Shown here one piece after another: positions 42,699 to 50,763 of a stretch of DNA of 52,521 nucleotides; positions within the stretch are counted from its first letter, which is position 1; each line of letters opens with the position of its first letter. The position numbers and the translations under genes are program-made. The notes under the pieces are model-generated. The model made no database searches and was not told where the DNA came from. It worked only from the letters and a program-made list of their open reading frames with translations. The stretch is from an uncultured Bacilli bacterium (lineage in GTDB: Bacteria > Bacillota_I > Bacilli_A > RF39 > UBA660), in assembly GCA_934155185.1 (NCBI GenBank), contig CAKPGT010000007.1, positions 1-52,521 of the forward strand, in the 5' to 3' direction.

Positions 42699-42730
42699 AG
42701 CTTCACTAATTACGTGGAGTTTTATTTGTT
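42690..42730. terminator. Bidirectional terminator
   Basis: AACAAATAAA (42690-42699) pairs with TTTATTTGTT (42721-42730), extended inward by GCTTCAC/GTGGAGT with G-T pairs, 17 bp in all. It overlaps the 3' ends of both convergent genes. Confidence 0.85.
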
Positions 42731-43197
42731 TTCTTAAGTACTTTTATTTCAAAGTCATTAGTAATTTGAGGTTGATCAGAATCTGTGTATATACTACTAA
42801 AACTATTATAACTATTTGCACTTTTTACTATTTTTTGTGTACTAGCTGCTTTTTTGTTTGCCTTAGTAAGTTTATTTTTTGCTTGCAACAATTCGTTATT
42901 TTTTTCATTAATAGTATTAACTATTCTTTCATTTTCTTTTTTATTTTCTATAGACGAACCATAGATACATACTGCTCCAATTTCCATCACAGATGTTAAT
43001 GTTAGATTTACCATCATAAGATAACTTGCAGGCATTTTTCCATAGAAGCCTAGCAAAAGAAGAATATTAGAGCATATAACAACTATATTTGCTATTTTTT
43101 TTAATAGTTTATTTTTATTATTTGATAAAAGTGCCATATTTAGATCATTTAATTCATCCTCTAATTTTTCAATTTCCAAACTTATATTATCATTCAT
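42706..43197 (-). CDS. Small membrane protein with coiled coils, unknown function
   Basis: I do not recognise this 163-residue protein. Residues 1-28 form an acidic coiled coil (ISLEIEKLEDELNDLNMALL). Two membrane segments follow at about 32-48 and 58-80, separated by YGKMPAS. Then comes a second coiled coil (ERIVNTINEKNNELLQAKNK at about 90-110) and a Ser/Thr-rich tail ending in basic residues. This resembles small membrane scaffold proteins, but no enzymatic motif is visible. It has its own minus-strand promoter and shares a terminator with the PH-like gene. Confidence 0.7.
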   Translation of the reverse strand: MNDNISLEIEKLEDELNDLNMALLSNNKNKLLKKIANIVVICSNILLLLGFYGKMPASYLMMVNLTLTSVMEIGAVCIYGSSIENKKENERIVNTINEKNNELLQAKNKLTKANKKAASTQKIVKSANSYNSFSSIYTDSDQPQITNDFEIKVLKKTNKTPRN

Positions 43198-43225
43198 TTT
43201 ACTTCCTTCTTTCTAAAGTGATAGT

Positions 43226-43254
43226 ATATTAGCATATATTAAAATTTTTGTAAA
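43226..43254 (-). promoter_or_regulatory. Promoter of the coiled-coil membrane protein gene
   Basis: On the minus strand, TTTACA (43254-43249), a 17-base spacer and TAATAT (43231-43226), with TGC before the -10. Confidence 0.6.
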
Positions 43255-43273
43255 TGGTTTGTGTATGGTATGA

Positions 43274-45145
43274 TTATTCTTCTACACTAAAATTAACAGT
43301 TGCAAAATACTCTTCGTTTATTTCTAATGCGTCATTAGTTAAGTCTAATAATGGACCTTTTTCTTTTGACCATGTAAATTCATCAAAACTTACAATTCCA
43401 TTATTATTACTTCCGGTATAAACCACTTTAGGTGTAGTAGTAAGTGTTATAATATCATCATCAAAGTTTTTAAACACGAGTGCATTTTCTAGTATGAAAC
43501 CATTATCAGACTTTAAAACCCCATTTGTATAAGCATATAATTTCCAATCTGAACTATTTAATCTGCTATCAACTATCTTTGTTTTTAAATCACTTACTTT
43601 TGGAAATATATGTGTGCCACTTATTGGAACTAATGAAAAATCAAATGATTTTTTTACATCTAACAATGTTAGTTCGCCTGTAAATGGGGTAGTTATTGTT
43701 CTTGTTCCATATATAAAACTACCAGAGACATTAGTTGTTAATTCTACCTTAGTATTATCTGTAATAGAAGATGGAAGGTTATATTCAAATAATCCTTCAT
43801 CATCTGCATTTACTATTTCAGAGTTACCATTATATTTTACTAATACATCTGCAAAGCTATCGGTATGCCCACTTATTGTATTTTTAGCCTCATTAATAGG
43901 GTGAACGTTCATAAAAGCATTTCCAATAGAAAATTGTTTTCTATTTTGAAAAGTAAAATTGCCAATATCCGGTAAGTTTTTTAATTCTGCTGCAGTAATA
44001 TTATGACTTGTAATAGCAGTCATACTTGATGTTATAATTCCTTCCATTTTAATTAAATCATTTTCTTTATACCATGAATAATCTGGTAGGTTATTTATAT
44101 CACCTGCTAAAGAAAGAACGGCGGAATCTTGCCACATATTAATTCTAGAACATTTTATATTAAAATTTAGACTGTTATCAGTATATATAATGTTTGAATT
44201 TTTCGTATATATTACAAAAAGTTTTGGTTTATCTAAATTTAAGCTGCAATTATCTCCTTTAAAATAAATATTATAGTTATCACTAGGTGTATTACTATAT
44301 GAATTTATAATTTGCATCTCTGATGCTTCTTTCATTGTTAAAGAACCGTATATAGTCCACATAGGAATTCTTTGATGGCTTTTTTCTATAAATATGAATG
44401 ATGCTTTTTCATCTATTAAGGCATTATTAGCTCCTTGAGATGGAAGAGGATCAAACCCATTACCTGTAGTTAGATGTACGTTTGTATCATGAAGAATTGT
44501 AAAGTTTAATCTTCTTGTTCCACTCATGAATTCTCTTTGATCAGTAGATAAGATTATATCACTTTTACATAAGAATATAACAGATGGATTTAAAGAATCA
44601 CTTCTAAAAGAAAATAATGGGTAACTAGTAGCGGTACTTGATATATTAGTTTTTCCACCTATTATAACACGTTCTGCTTCACATACTTCTTGGGCTTTAA
44701 TACCATTGGTATCTTCTATAGTAATAATTGAATTACTTATCTTAACAGTACCATATGGGTTAAATGACATCTGGGTTCCATTAAACGTAATATTATCATA
44801 GGTATGTACTATTTTTTCATGACTAGTATCTGTTGGAACGCAAACTATACCATATATATTTTGATTTACTATTCTTATGTTTTTAATGTTAACCTCATAC
44901 GTAAAAGAAGTAGTAACAATGGTATCAGCTTCCTCAGAACTATTCATTCCAGTTAAAGTATGCATAGTATTTAAATATGTTCCGTCAATCGTTACTTTCT
45001 TTTTATTTGGATTTATCGTAATACCACTTTCTAATGTAATATCACTATCTAAATATATATATTCATAATTATTATAATTTTCTAGAACATCTTTAAGTTC
45101 ACTACTCGTAGATACTGCAATTTTTTTATCACTAATTATATTCAT
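43274..45145 (-). CDS. Large beta-rich, pectate-lyase-like protein
   Basis: The 623-residue protein opens with a short helix-strand unit (SSELKDVLENYNNYEYIYLD, then SDITLESGITINPNKKKVTI), as in pectate-lyase-like adhesive domains of Gram-positive surface proteins. A long series of short beta strands with NITF, IKISN and TMKEA turns follows (about 60-400), suggesting a beta helix. The C-terminal 200 residues look like Ig-type domains (FADVLVKYNGNSEIVNADDE). No signal peptide, LPXTG motif or membrane segment is visible, which is odd for an adhesin. The start follows AAAGGAT. The enzymatic residues of lyases are not evident. Confidence 0.65.
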   Translation of the reverse strand: MNIISDKKIAVSTSSELKDVLENYNNYEYIYLDSDITLESGITINPNKKKVTIDGTYLNTMHTLTGMNSSEEADTIVTTSFTYEVNIKNIRIVNQNIYGIVCVPTDTSHEKIVHTYDNITFNGTQMSFNPYGTVKISNSIITIEDTNGIKAQEVCEAERVIIGGKTNISSTATSYPLFSFRSDSLNPSVIFLCKSDIILSTDQREFMSGTRRLNFTILHDTNVHLTTGNGFDPLPSQGANNALIDEKASFIFIEKSHQRIPMWTIYGSLTMKEASEMQIINSYSNTPSDNYNIYFKGDNCSLNLDKPKLFVIYTKNSNIIYTDNSLNFNIKCSRINMWQDSAVLSLAGDINNLPDYSWYKENDLIKMEGIITSSMTAITSHNITAAELKNLPDIGNFTFQNRKQFSIGNAFMNVHPINEAKNTISGHTDSFADVLVKYNGNSEIVNADDEGLFEYNLPSSITDNTKVELTTNVSGSFIYGTRTITTPFTGELTLLDVKKSFDFSLVPISGTHIFPKVSDLKTKIVDSRLNSSDWKLYAYTNGVLKSDNGFILENALVFKNFDDDIITLTTTPKVVYTGSNNNGIVSFDEFTWSKEKGPLLDLTNDALEINEEYFATVNFSVEE

Positions 45146-45256
45146 AAAATCACTTATCCTTTAATATAATATATGAGCGCTTTTTTATTTGAATAATGAC
45201 GTTTTGATGCTTAATTAAAGACTTTGATTAAATTTTTTAAAATACATAAAAAATGT

Positions 45257-45262
45257 TATAAT
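45257..45262 (+). promoter_or_regulatory. Extended -10 before the HAD gene
   Basis: TGTTATAAT (TGn plus TATAAT 45257-45262); no clear -35. Confidence 0.4.
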
Positions 45263-45300
45263 TTTATTAATCACTATTCTATTATAAAGGAGGAAAAATT

Positions 45301-45810
45301 ATGTTTTTTACAAAAACAAAGGTAAAAAAAGTATTAACTAAAGCTCACAAAAAAAGAAATAAATCATTAGCAGATGATCTTTATAATGTTGTGTTCTTGG
45401 ATTTCGATGGTGTACTTAATTTGGATTTAAATAATTATAATAAACCATTTAAAAATGAATTTGCTATAAAAAATTTGAATTTATTTTGCTTGAACAATGA
45501 TTTTAAAATAGTAGTGTGTAGTTCTTGGAGAAAATATTGCGATTATAGGAAAATATTATATGAATCAGGATTAAATAAAGATATTCAAATACTTGGTGCT
45601 ACTAAAAACTTGGAAATAAATCGTGAAAGTGAAATACTTGATTATTTATCAAGTAATCCATATATTGATAAATTTATAATAATAGATGATGGAAAATATA
45701 ATGAATTATCAAAATATCAAGTTCGTACTGAAGCGGATAAAGGGTTTAATAATGATAAGTACAATGAAGCAATAGATTTAATTTTAAGAATAAAGAATAT
45801 GTATTTGTAA
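45301..45810 (+). CDS. HAD-like hydrolase, RNA-repair-associated subgroup
   Basis: This 169-residue HAD-fold protein has a basic N-terminal tail (KTKVKKVLTKAHKKRNK). Motif I is FLDFDGVLN (Asp34, Asp36), motif II VVCSSWRKY, and the final acidic motif IIIDDGKYN. The CSSWR version is typical of the HAD domain grouped with Swiss-army-knife RNA repair proteins, so a phosphatase acting on nucleic acid ends is possible. That is family knowledge rather than proof. The start follows AAAGGAGGAAA. A 34-codon ORF follows after 17 bases. Confidence 0.78.
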   Translation: MFFTKTKVKKVLTKAHKKRNKSLADDLYNVVFLDFDGVLNLDLNNYNKPFKNEFAIKNLNLFCLNNDFKIVVCSSWRKYCDYRKILYESGLNKDIQILGATKNLEINRESEILDYLSSNPYIDKFIIIDDGKYNELSKYQVRTEADKGFNNDKYNEAIDLILRIKNMYL

Positions 45811-45827
45811 TTGATGAGTTATAAATT

Positions 45828-45932
45828 ATGGCAGAGATAATAATTGTAATCGTTCTAATAATATTTAGTCTATTTAAAATATTTATAAAAAAACTTGTGG
45901 CCAATGAGAAAAAAAGACAATTTGGTATCTAA
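45828..45932 (+). CDS. Possible 34-residue single-TM protein
   Basis: The ORF starts MAEIIIVIVLIIFSLFKIFI and ends in a basic tail (KKLVANEKKRQ then FGI). It lies 17 bases after the HAD gene and its stop falls inside a terminator. The SD is poor (GATGAG about 9 bases upstream), so translation would rely on coupling. The hydrophobic-then-basic layout resembles small membrane regulators or toxins, but there is no convergent antisense promoter as at 32.5 kb. Confidence 0.4.
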   Translation: MAEIIIVIVLIIFSLFKIFIKKLVANEKKRQFGI

Positions 45933-45953
45933 TATCTAGATTTGCCTTTTTTA
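45909..45953 (+). terminator. Terminator after the HAD gene
   Basis: AAAAAAGACAA pairs with TTGCCTTTTTT (one mismatch), with inner pairing near TATCT/AATATC, and a T-rich end. Confidence 0.55.
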
Positions 45954-46036
45954 TTTGAACTGATGTATTAAAAATCAACTATTATTGGTTGGTTTAAATC
46001 TTAATGTCACATTGGTGCGGCGTTTTTATATTGTGA

Positions 46037-46090
46037 ACCTTAACTGTAACTATATATGTATTCAAAATTAAACAATTAAATCTCTTTGAT
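46037..46090. repeat. Degenerate intergenic repeat, copy 1
   Basis: CCTTAACT, then a short AT-rich stretch with TAT, AAATTAA, ATTAAAT and CT--GAT align in order with 48289-48340, ahead of another membrane-transport gene. The intergenic region 45933-46183 holds little else: no ORF and no RNA fold that I can support apart from a weak AAATCAAC/GTTGGTTT hairpin near 45972-45994. Confidence 0.4.
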
Positions 46091-46151
46091 GAAGCAATTA
46101 TTCCATCTCACTATATATTTTCAGTGGTACATAGAAAAAAGTGTTATAATT

Positions 46152-46160
46152 ATGATATAA
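46152..46160 (+). promoter_or_regulatory. Extended -10 before the small ORF-HAD-MFS unit
   Basis: TGATATAAT (TGn plus TATAAT 46155-46160); a second TATAAT lies at 46145-46150. No clear -35. Confidence 0.45.
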
Positions 46161-46183
46161 TTTGAAGCGATGAGGTGGTAATA

Positions 46184-46285
46184 ATGCAATATAAAGTGTT
46201 TGCAAGTAGTGAAGGCAATGTATGGAAAAATATTGTAGATCAGTGTATAATTAATAAAAATAGGAAGGAAGAAGTATTGTGCTAA
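46184..46285 (+). CDS. Possible 33-residue coupled ORF
   Basis: It starts at ATG 46184 after the strong SD GATGAGGTGGT and encodes MQYKVFASSEGNVWKNIVDQ, then a basic segment ending VLC. It overlaps the start of the HAD gene at 46279 by seven bases, so ribosomes ending here could restart there. I do not recognise the peptide; it may be the remnant of a larger protein or a genuine coupling leader. Confidence 0.5.
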   Translation: MQYKVFASSEGNVWKNIVDQCIINKNRKEEVLC

Positions 46286-46986
46286 AACTGTTAGTAAGTG
46301 ACTATGATCAGACATTCTATCTAAATGATGAGGATATAAAAAATAACAAAATATATGTGGATAAATTTATAAATTTAGGTAATTTATTTGTTATTGCAAC
46401 TGGAAGAAGTTATCTAGATTTTCATAATAAACTGGATATATATAAATTTAATTATAATTATGCCATTTTAAATCACGGAGCGAGTATTATTGATAAAAAT
46501 AATAAAGTTTTGTTTAATATTTGTATTTCTAATGAAATTATTTCACAAATTCAAAATGATTTAAGCTTAAGTGAGTGTGTAAATTATTTTTGTTGTAGTG
46601 GAATTGATAGTAGAGTGACATTTGAACACAAAAACTTAACTAAAATAAACGTAGGATATAGTTCTAAAGAGTATGCATTAGATAAAGCAAATTTTATTAA
46701 CAATAAATATGGAAATTATGTTAAAGCTTATTATGTGAATACAAATTCCGTTGAAATTATTTCTAATAAAACAAATAAAGCTGAAGCTATATATTGGTTA
46801 ATTAAATTTTGTAATAATGTTAATAAATCTAATACATATGTGATAGGTGATAGTTATAGTGATATAGAAATGGTACAAGAATTTAATGGCTATTGTATGA
46901 AGGATTCAGTATCAAAATTAAAAGCAATCGCTACCAAAGAATATGATAGCGTATCAAGTTTAATAAAGGAGATTTTAAATGGTTAA
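46279..46986 (+). CDS. HAD-superfamily hydrolase, Cof type (IIB)
   Basis: This 235-residue phosphatase-like protein carries motif I SDYDQTFYL (Asp8, Asp10), motif II IATGRSY, a cap domain around ILNHGASIIDKNNK, the conserved Lys in NKAEAIYWL, and motif IV GDSYSDIEM. Cof-type enzymes usually remove phosphate from sugar phosphates or cofactors. The start is GTG 46279 behind AGGAAGGAAG, overlapping the short ORF. Its end overlaps the following transporter by eight bases, so a role in processing the substrate of that transporter is plausible. Confidence 0.88.
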   Translation: MLKLLVSDYDQTFYLNDEDIKNNKIYVDKFINLGNLFVIATGRSYLDFHNKLDIYKFNYNYAILNHGASIIDKNNKVLFNICISNEIISQIQNDLSLSECVNYFCCSGIDSRVTFEHKNLTKINVGYSSKEYALDKANFINNKYGNYVKAYYVNTNSVEIISNKTNKAEAIYWLIKFCNNVNKSNTYVIGDSYSDIEMVQEFNGYCMKDSVSKLKAIATKEYDSVSSLIKEILNG

Positions 46987-48160
46987 GAACAAAGAAGCAA
47001 ATATATTAATAGTTTCAAATGTATTGAGAGAAATAATAACTATTTTTTCTGGACCATTTTTAACAACCTACTTTTTTAAGATATCAAAGAACTCACTAAT
47101 TGATTTGTCTATTTATAATATTCTTGTTTTTTTATGTGTAGGATTTTCTGGTTTAATATTGGGATATATAATAAAAAATAAATTTCAAATTGGTATGTTT
47201 AGAATTGGGGTTATACTAAATGCAGTATATGTATTAGAAATTATTATATTAAAAGAGAAAATATTAAATTATTTGCCCTTTATTTCGTTTTTATATGGTA
47301 CTTCAATGATAACATATTTTTATCCATACAATTTATTCTTGTCAGATAAAGTAAATAATGATATACGGGCTCAATATGAGTTTGAGAGAAAAACAATTGT
47401 TACAATAGTAGGCATATTAACTCCTATAATGTTGGGAGCGATAATAACTACCACCAATTTTGAATTAACTGCTATAATTATATTAATAGTATCAATTATA
47501 CAGATAGTTATATCTTTCTTCTTAAAACCTACTAAATATAGTAATGTAAAATTTACTCCTTTTCGTTCACTAAAAATACTACTAAGGAATAAAGATGTAA
47601 AAAATATAATAAAATTAGATTTCTTCAAAGGCATGAGTATTTCAGATGGAGCTCTTAAAATTTTAATTACATTATTAATTATTAATGCATTTAAAACTGA
47701 TTTAAATTTAGGAATTTTTTCATCGATTTCTAGTTTATTAACTATAATATTTCAGTATATATATACAAAATATTATAAGAATAGAAATGATAAGAATGTG
47801 ATAGTTGTTTGTGCAGTTATTCCAGTTGTTAGTTTAATATTATTATTAATATTAAATAATAATATTAGTTTATGTCTATATTATTTTTGCTATAGTTCAT
47901 TGGTAGGTGTTTTGAATTTCATTATTGATATCAGACTATTTAATTTGTCCAATATTCCGTTAATAAAGAATGATAATCAAATGGAATTTTGGTCGTTAAG
48001 AGAATTTGTATTAAATTCAGGCAGAATTATAAGCTATATATTGTTAGTGGTATTTGCAGTAAATTTAGAAAAATATTTAAATATTCTAATGCTGTTTCTA
48101 ACATTTAGCATTATACTAATGGGAATATTTTTGTCAAAGATTGGCATAAATGATAAGTAA
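46979..48160 (+). CDS. MFS-like transporter
   Basis: The 393-residue polytopic protein has about 12 hydrophobic segments, a central charged loop (about 190-215, KPTKYSNVKFTPFRSLKILL), and short polar turns such as GLILGYIIKNKF after TM2-3, typical of the major facilitator superfamily. The substrate is unknown. It is translationally coupled to the HAD phosphatase, suggesting uptake or export of a phosphorylated or phosphorylatable compound. The relative lack of charged residues inside helices prevents a finer assignment. A terminator follows. Confidence 0.78.
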   Translation: MVKNKEANILIVSNVLREIITIFSGPFLTTYFFKISKNSLIDLSIYNILVFLCVGFSGLILGYIIKNKFQIGMFRIGVILNAVYVLEIIILKEKILNYLPFISFLYGTSMITYFYPYNLFLSDKVNNDIRAQYEFERKTIVTIVGILTPIMLGAIITTTNFELTAIIILIVSIIQIVISFFLKPTKYSNVKFTPFRSLKILLRNKDVKNIIKLDFFKGMSISDGALKILITLLIINAFKTDLNLGIFSSISSLLTIIFQYIYTKYYKNRNDKNVIVVCAVIPVVSLILLLILNNNISLCLYYFCYSSLVGVLNFIIDIRLFNLSNIPLIKNDNQMEFWSLREFVLNSGRIISYILLVVFAVNLEKYLNILMLFLTFSIILMGIFLSKIGINDK

Positions 48161-48165
48161 GGTTT

Positions 48166-48197
48166 AAAGGCAGTGCTAGTTGGTATTGCCTTTGTTA
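48166..48197 (+). terminator. Terminator after the MFS gene
   Basis: AAAGGCA (48166-48172) pairs with TGCCTTT (48187-48193), followed by GTTATTTT. Confidence 0.65.
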
Positions 48198-48288
48198 TTT
48201 TAGAAAAAAATTCTAATTAATAAAAACTAATGTGATAAAAATGATAATATATAGAAATGCTGATATTTAAAAAAGATTTCAAATGTAG

Positions 48289-48340
48289 CCTTAACTATAC
48301 ACGTATGCGAAATTAATACTATTGATTAAATTTCTCAGAT
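48289..48340. repeat. Degenerate intergenic repeat, copy 2
   Basis: Partner of the block at 46037: CCTTAACTATACACGTAT, then AAATTAA, ATTAAAT and CTCAGAT in the same order. The rest of 48198-48430 is AT-rich without recognisable features. Confidence 0.4.
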
Positions 48341-48430
48341 AAATTTATTATATCATTTTCTAAGGAATATGGAAAAATTTTGATATTTATTATATAATAA
48401 AAAAAATTATAGGAAAGTAGGCTATTAAAT

Positions 48431-49285
48431 ATGTGGATTTTTTTATGTTTATTGTCGGCTGTAACATCAGGGTTAGCATCCATCATTATGAAAAAATGTT
48501 CTGAAAATAATAATGCTAAATCAATTGCACTAATAGGACTAGCAACTAGTAATATTTTATATATAATAGTATCTATTTTATTTACAGATGTTTTAACAAA
48601 TTTTAGTATTAAAAATTTTCTTCAAATTGCACCATTAACAATATGCCAAATGATAGGTTATATATGTGGTATATTATCAGTAAAATATGCCAGTGTTTCT
48701 ACTGTTATACCAATTAGAAAATGTAATACAATAGTTACATTAGTTTTAGGAATATTAATTTTAAATGAATCTATACCGATTTTAAAATTAATATTATCAT
48801 TAATTCTTGTAATTTTAACTATATTAATTGTTAAAGAAGATAAAATTACTGAAGATAGAGATAGTAAAAAAGGAATTATATTTGCATGGCTTTTTGTTCT
48901 TTTTAACGGAGTATCATCAATGTTAAATAAATACTATATAAATACTTTTGCGAATCCGCTAGTTGTAACTTTTTACTATAGTTTATTTGGTCTTTTTATA
49001 GTAGCATTGTATTGTTTTTTTACTAAAAGTTGGAAGTGTTACAATTTAAAAAATGTAAATAAATTATATATGTTATTTACTTATATTTTATTTGACTTTG
49101 TATCAAATTTAAGTTATAGATTTTGTTTAGTAGATGGTCAAGTCTCATTGGCACAACCAATACATTCTAGTTCAATAATTATTACTATTATAGGTTCATA
49201 TTTTATATTAAAAGAAAAAATATCTAAAAAGAAATGGTTAATGATTGTAGGCGTAATTATATGTGTAATGCTGTTGTCAATTTAA
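48431..49285 (+). CDS. EamA/DMT-family transporter
   Basis: The 284-residue protein has ten predicted TM segments in two halves of five, as in the drug/metabolite transporter (EamA) superfamily. Landmarks: WIFLCLLSAVTSGLASIIMK at the N-terminus, KYASVSTVIPIRKCNTIVTL in the first repeat, and VSLAQPIHSSSIIITIIGSY with LKEKISKKKWLMIVGVII in the second. The paired repeats each end in a conserved KE motif after TM4. Substrate unknown. It is a single-gene unit with a weak SD (AGGAAAG) and a terminator. Confidence 0.85.
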   Translation: MWIFLCLLSAVTSGLASIIMKKCSENNNAKSIALIGLATSNILYIIVSILFTDVLTNFSIKNFLQIAPLTICQMIGYICGILSVKYASVSTVIPIRKCNTIVTLVLGILILNESIPILKLILSLILVILTILIVKEDKITEDRDSKKGIIFAWLFVLFNGVSSMLNKYYINTFANPLVVTFYYSLFGLFIVALYCFFTKSWKCYNLKNVNKLYMLFTYILFDFVSNLSYRFCLVDGQVSLAQPIHSSSIIITIIGSYFILKEKISKKKWLMIVGVIICVMLLSI

Positions 49286-49295
49286 TATAAAACAA

Positions 49296-49328
49296 GACAA
49301 TGCTGGTTGAAATTGGCTTTGTCATTTT
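49296..49328 (+). terminator. Terminator after the EamA gene
   Basis: GACAA-T-GC pairs with GC-T-TTGTC (49296-49303, 49316-49323), followed by ATTTTC. Confidence 0.55.
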
Positions 49329-49811
49329 CAATATGTATATATTTTTTAGGGCGTTATTTTGTAGTCTTAAATATTCAATTTTAGTTTCAATTACTCGTTC
49401 ATCTCCAAGATATCGAAGGTAATGAAATTGCTTTTTTAATTTAATTAAGTATTTAATATTTTTTTTCTAGCTATTTAGAAATAATATTCCCCGTGTTTTA
49501 TTTTCTTTTTTTATTGCTCAAATTACCATATCCTATAATTAAATTTCTAATATATTCAGGCTAAGATAAGTTTAACTTTAAAAATAGTATATAAGAAATT
49601 TCAACAATAGTCCTGTTACGTGAGGTGTAAGAGTTCAATCATCTTTGTCCTCTATAAAAAAGCACTAAGCATAGATGTTAAATTTTTTATGTAGTAGTTG
49701 CTAAACGGATTAAGCACAAATTTTAACAAATTAATTCGTATTTAATGTATTAATCATATCGTGTTTAAAATAACTAGAATAAACAAAACTAAAAACTTTT
49801 TGTTAGAAATC
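49329..49811. other. Gene-poor AT-rich region
   Basis: No ORF, complete tRNA or strong hairpin can be supported here. A tRNA-like T arm (AAGAGTTCAATCATCTT, about 49628-49644) followed by TGTCCTC resembles a decayed tRNA 3' end but has no matching 5' half. The region may be remnant DNA from a deleted gene. Confidence 0.5.
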
Positions 49812-49820
49812 TGGTATAAT
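49812..49820 (+). promoter_or_regulatory. Extended -10 before the 216-residue membrane protein
   Basis: TGGTATAAT (TGn plus TATAAT 49815-49820), followed by a leader of about 110 bases containing GTTAG and CTAAC blocks that could close a hairpin. Confidence 0.45.
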
Positions 49821-49940
49821 TATATGTGTTAGATACTATGATAGTTGCTGTGCTAAATAGAGTACTTAATGGAAACAAGATCCTAACAGAAGTAAAAGAT
49901 TGTTATGATTTTCATTTTTATAGAAAGTGGGTAAGTGAAT

Positions 49941-50591
49941 ATGAATTTAATTTTTAGTATTATGGGGTTAGCTGGAGGATTACTCTGTTGCACAGGTGAC
50001 CTATTATTTGATTTAAAAGGCAAGGGAAATGAAAAACTAGGAACATCAAAAAATAATTGGGGTAAAATGTCTGAATGGAGATTTGGTCTATCTATAATAT
50101 GTGCAATGTTTGGAATAATTCTAGTGGGATTTGGATTCTACGCTATAGCTGATATGATTAGAGAAAATAATTTATTATTATCTAACTTGATTTTAATAAC
50201 AGGCTTTATTGGCTGTATAGGCGGACTATTCGTTCATTCTATGTTGTGTATTCAAGCAGTTATTTATAAAAGAATTACTAATAATGGTAAAGATAACTAC
50301 GATATTGCAGATAACACACTAGAAGGGTTTTACAAAGCAATATATCCACCATTCTTTTTGTCATATATTGTACTTATGAGTACTGACATATGTATAATGA
50401 TTGCAGTATTAAATGGTTCTTTAGGTGTTCCTAAATGGATGGCTTTATTAAATTCAATAGTATTCTTAATTATTGGTGTATTATTTAGAAAAATTAATCC
50501 TAATAAATTTCAAGATTTACCAGGCATTATAATGCCAAGTTTAGGTTTAGCAATGACTGGCGTAATTGGAATAGTAGCATATTTAATATAA
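49941..50591 (+). CDS. Seven-TM membrane protein of unknown function
   Basis: The start chosen is ATG 49941 (216 residues), nine bases after AAAGTGGG; the in-frame GTG at 49935 is too close to that site. It has about seven hydrophobic segments. The first contains GLAGGLLCCTGDLLFDLKGK, and a WRFGLS motif sits at about 42-48. Conserved-looking polar residues within membranes (GD, H in FVHSML) hint at a ligand-binding or enzymatic membrane family such as the DUF6796 group. That is only a guess from layout. Promoter and leader are its own; no clear terminator follows. Confidence 0.72.
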   Translation: MNLIFSIMGLAGGLLCCTGDLLFDLKGKGNEKLGTSKNNWGKMSEWRFGLSIICAMFGIILVGFGFYAIADMIRENNLLLSNLILITGFIGCIGGLFVHSMLCIQAVIYKRITNNGKDNYDIADNTLEGFYKAIYPPFFLSYIVLMSTDICIMIAVLNGSLGVPKWMALLNSIVFLIIGVLFRKINPNKFQDLPGIIMPSLGLAMTGVIGIVAYLI

Positions 50592-50763
50592 AAATAAAAA
50601 GATTTAGGTATTGCGTGGCACATATAAAAGAATTTCGTAAAAAGGAATAATTACCAGTTGCGTATAAACCATATTTTATGAGATGGTTTTGTTGGAATTT
50701 AATCTTTTTTTTATTAAAATTGTCAATTATAGTGTATAATATATATTCAACAAGGAGGTTGCT

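Noticed and set aside
49628..49655. A tRNA gene
   Set aside because: Only a T-arm-like hairpin with one mismatch and a possible acceptor 3' half are present; no 5' acceptor, D arm or anticodon arm can be found.
49838..49957. 39-codon ORF in the leader of the membrane protein gene
   Set aside because: No ribosome binding site precedes it, and it overlaps the better-supported start at 49941 in another frame.
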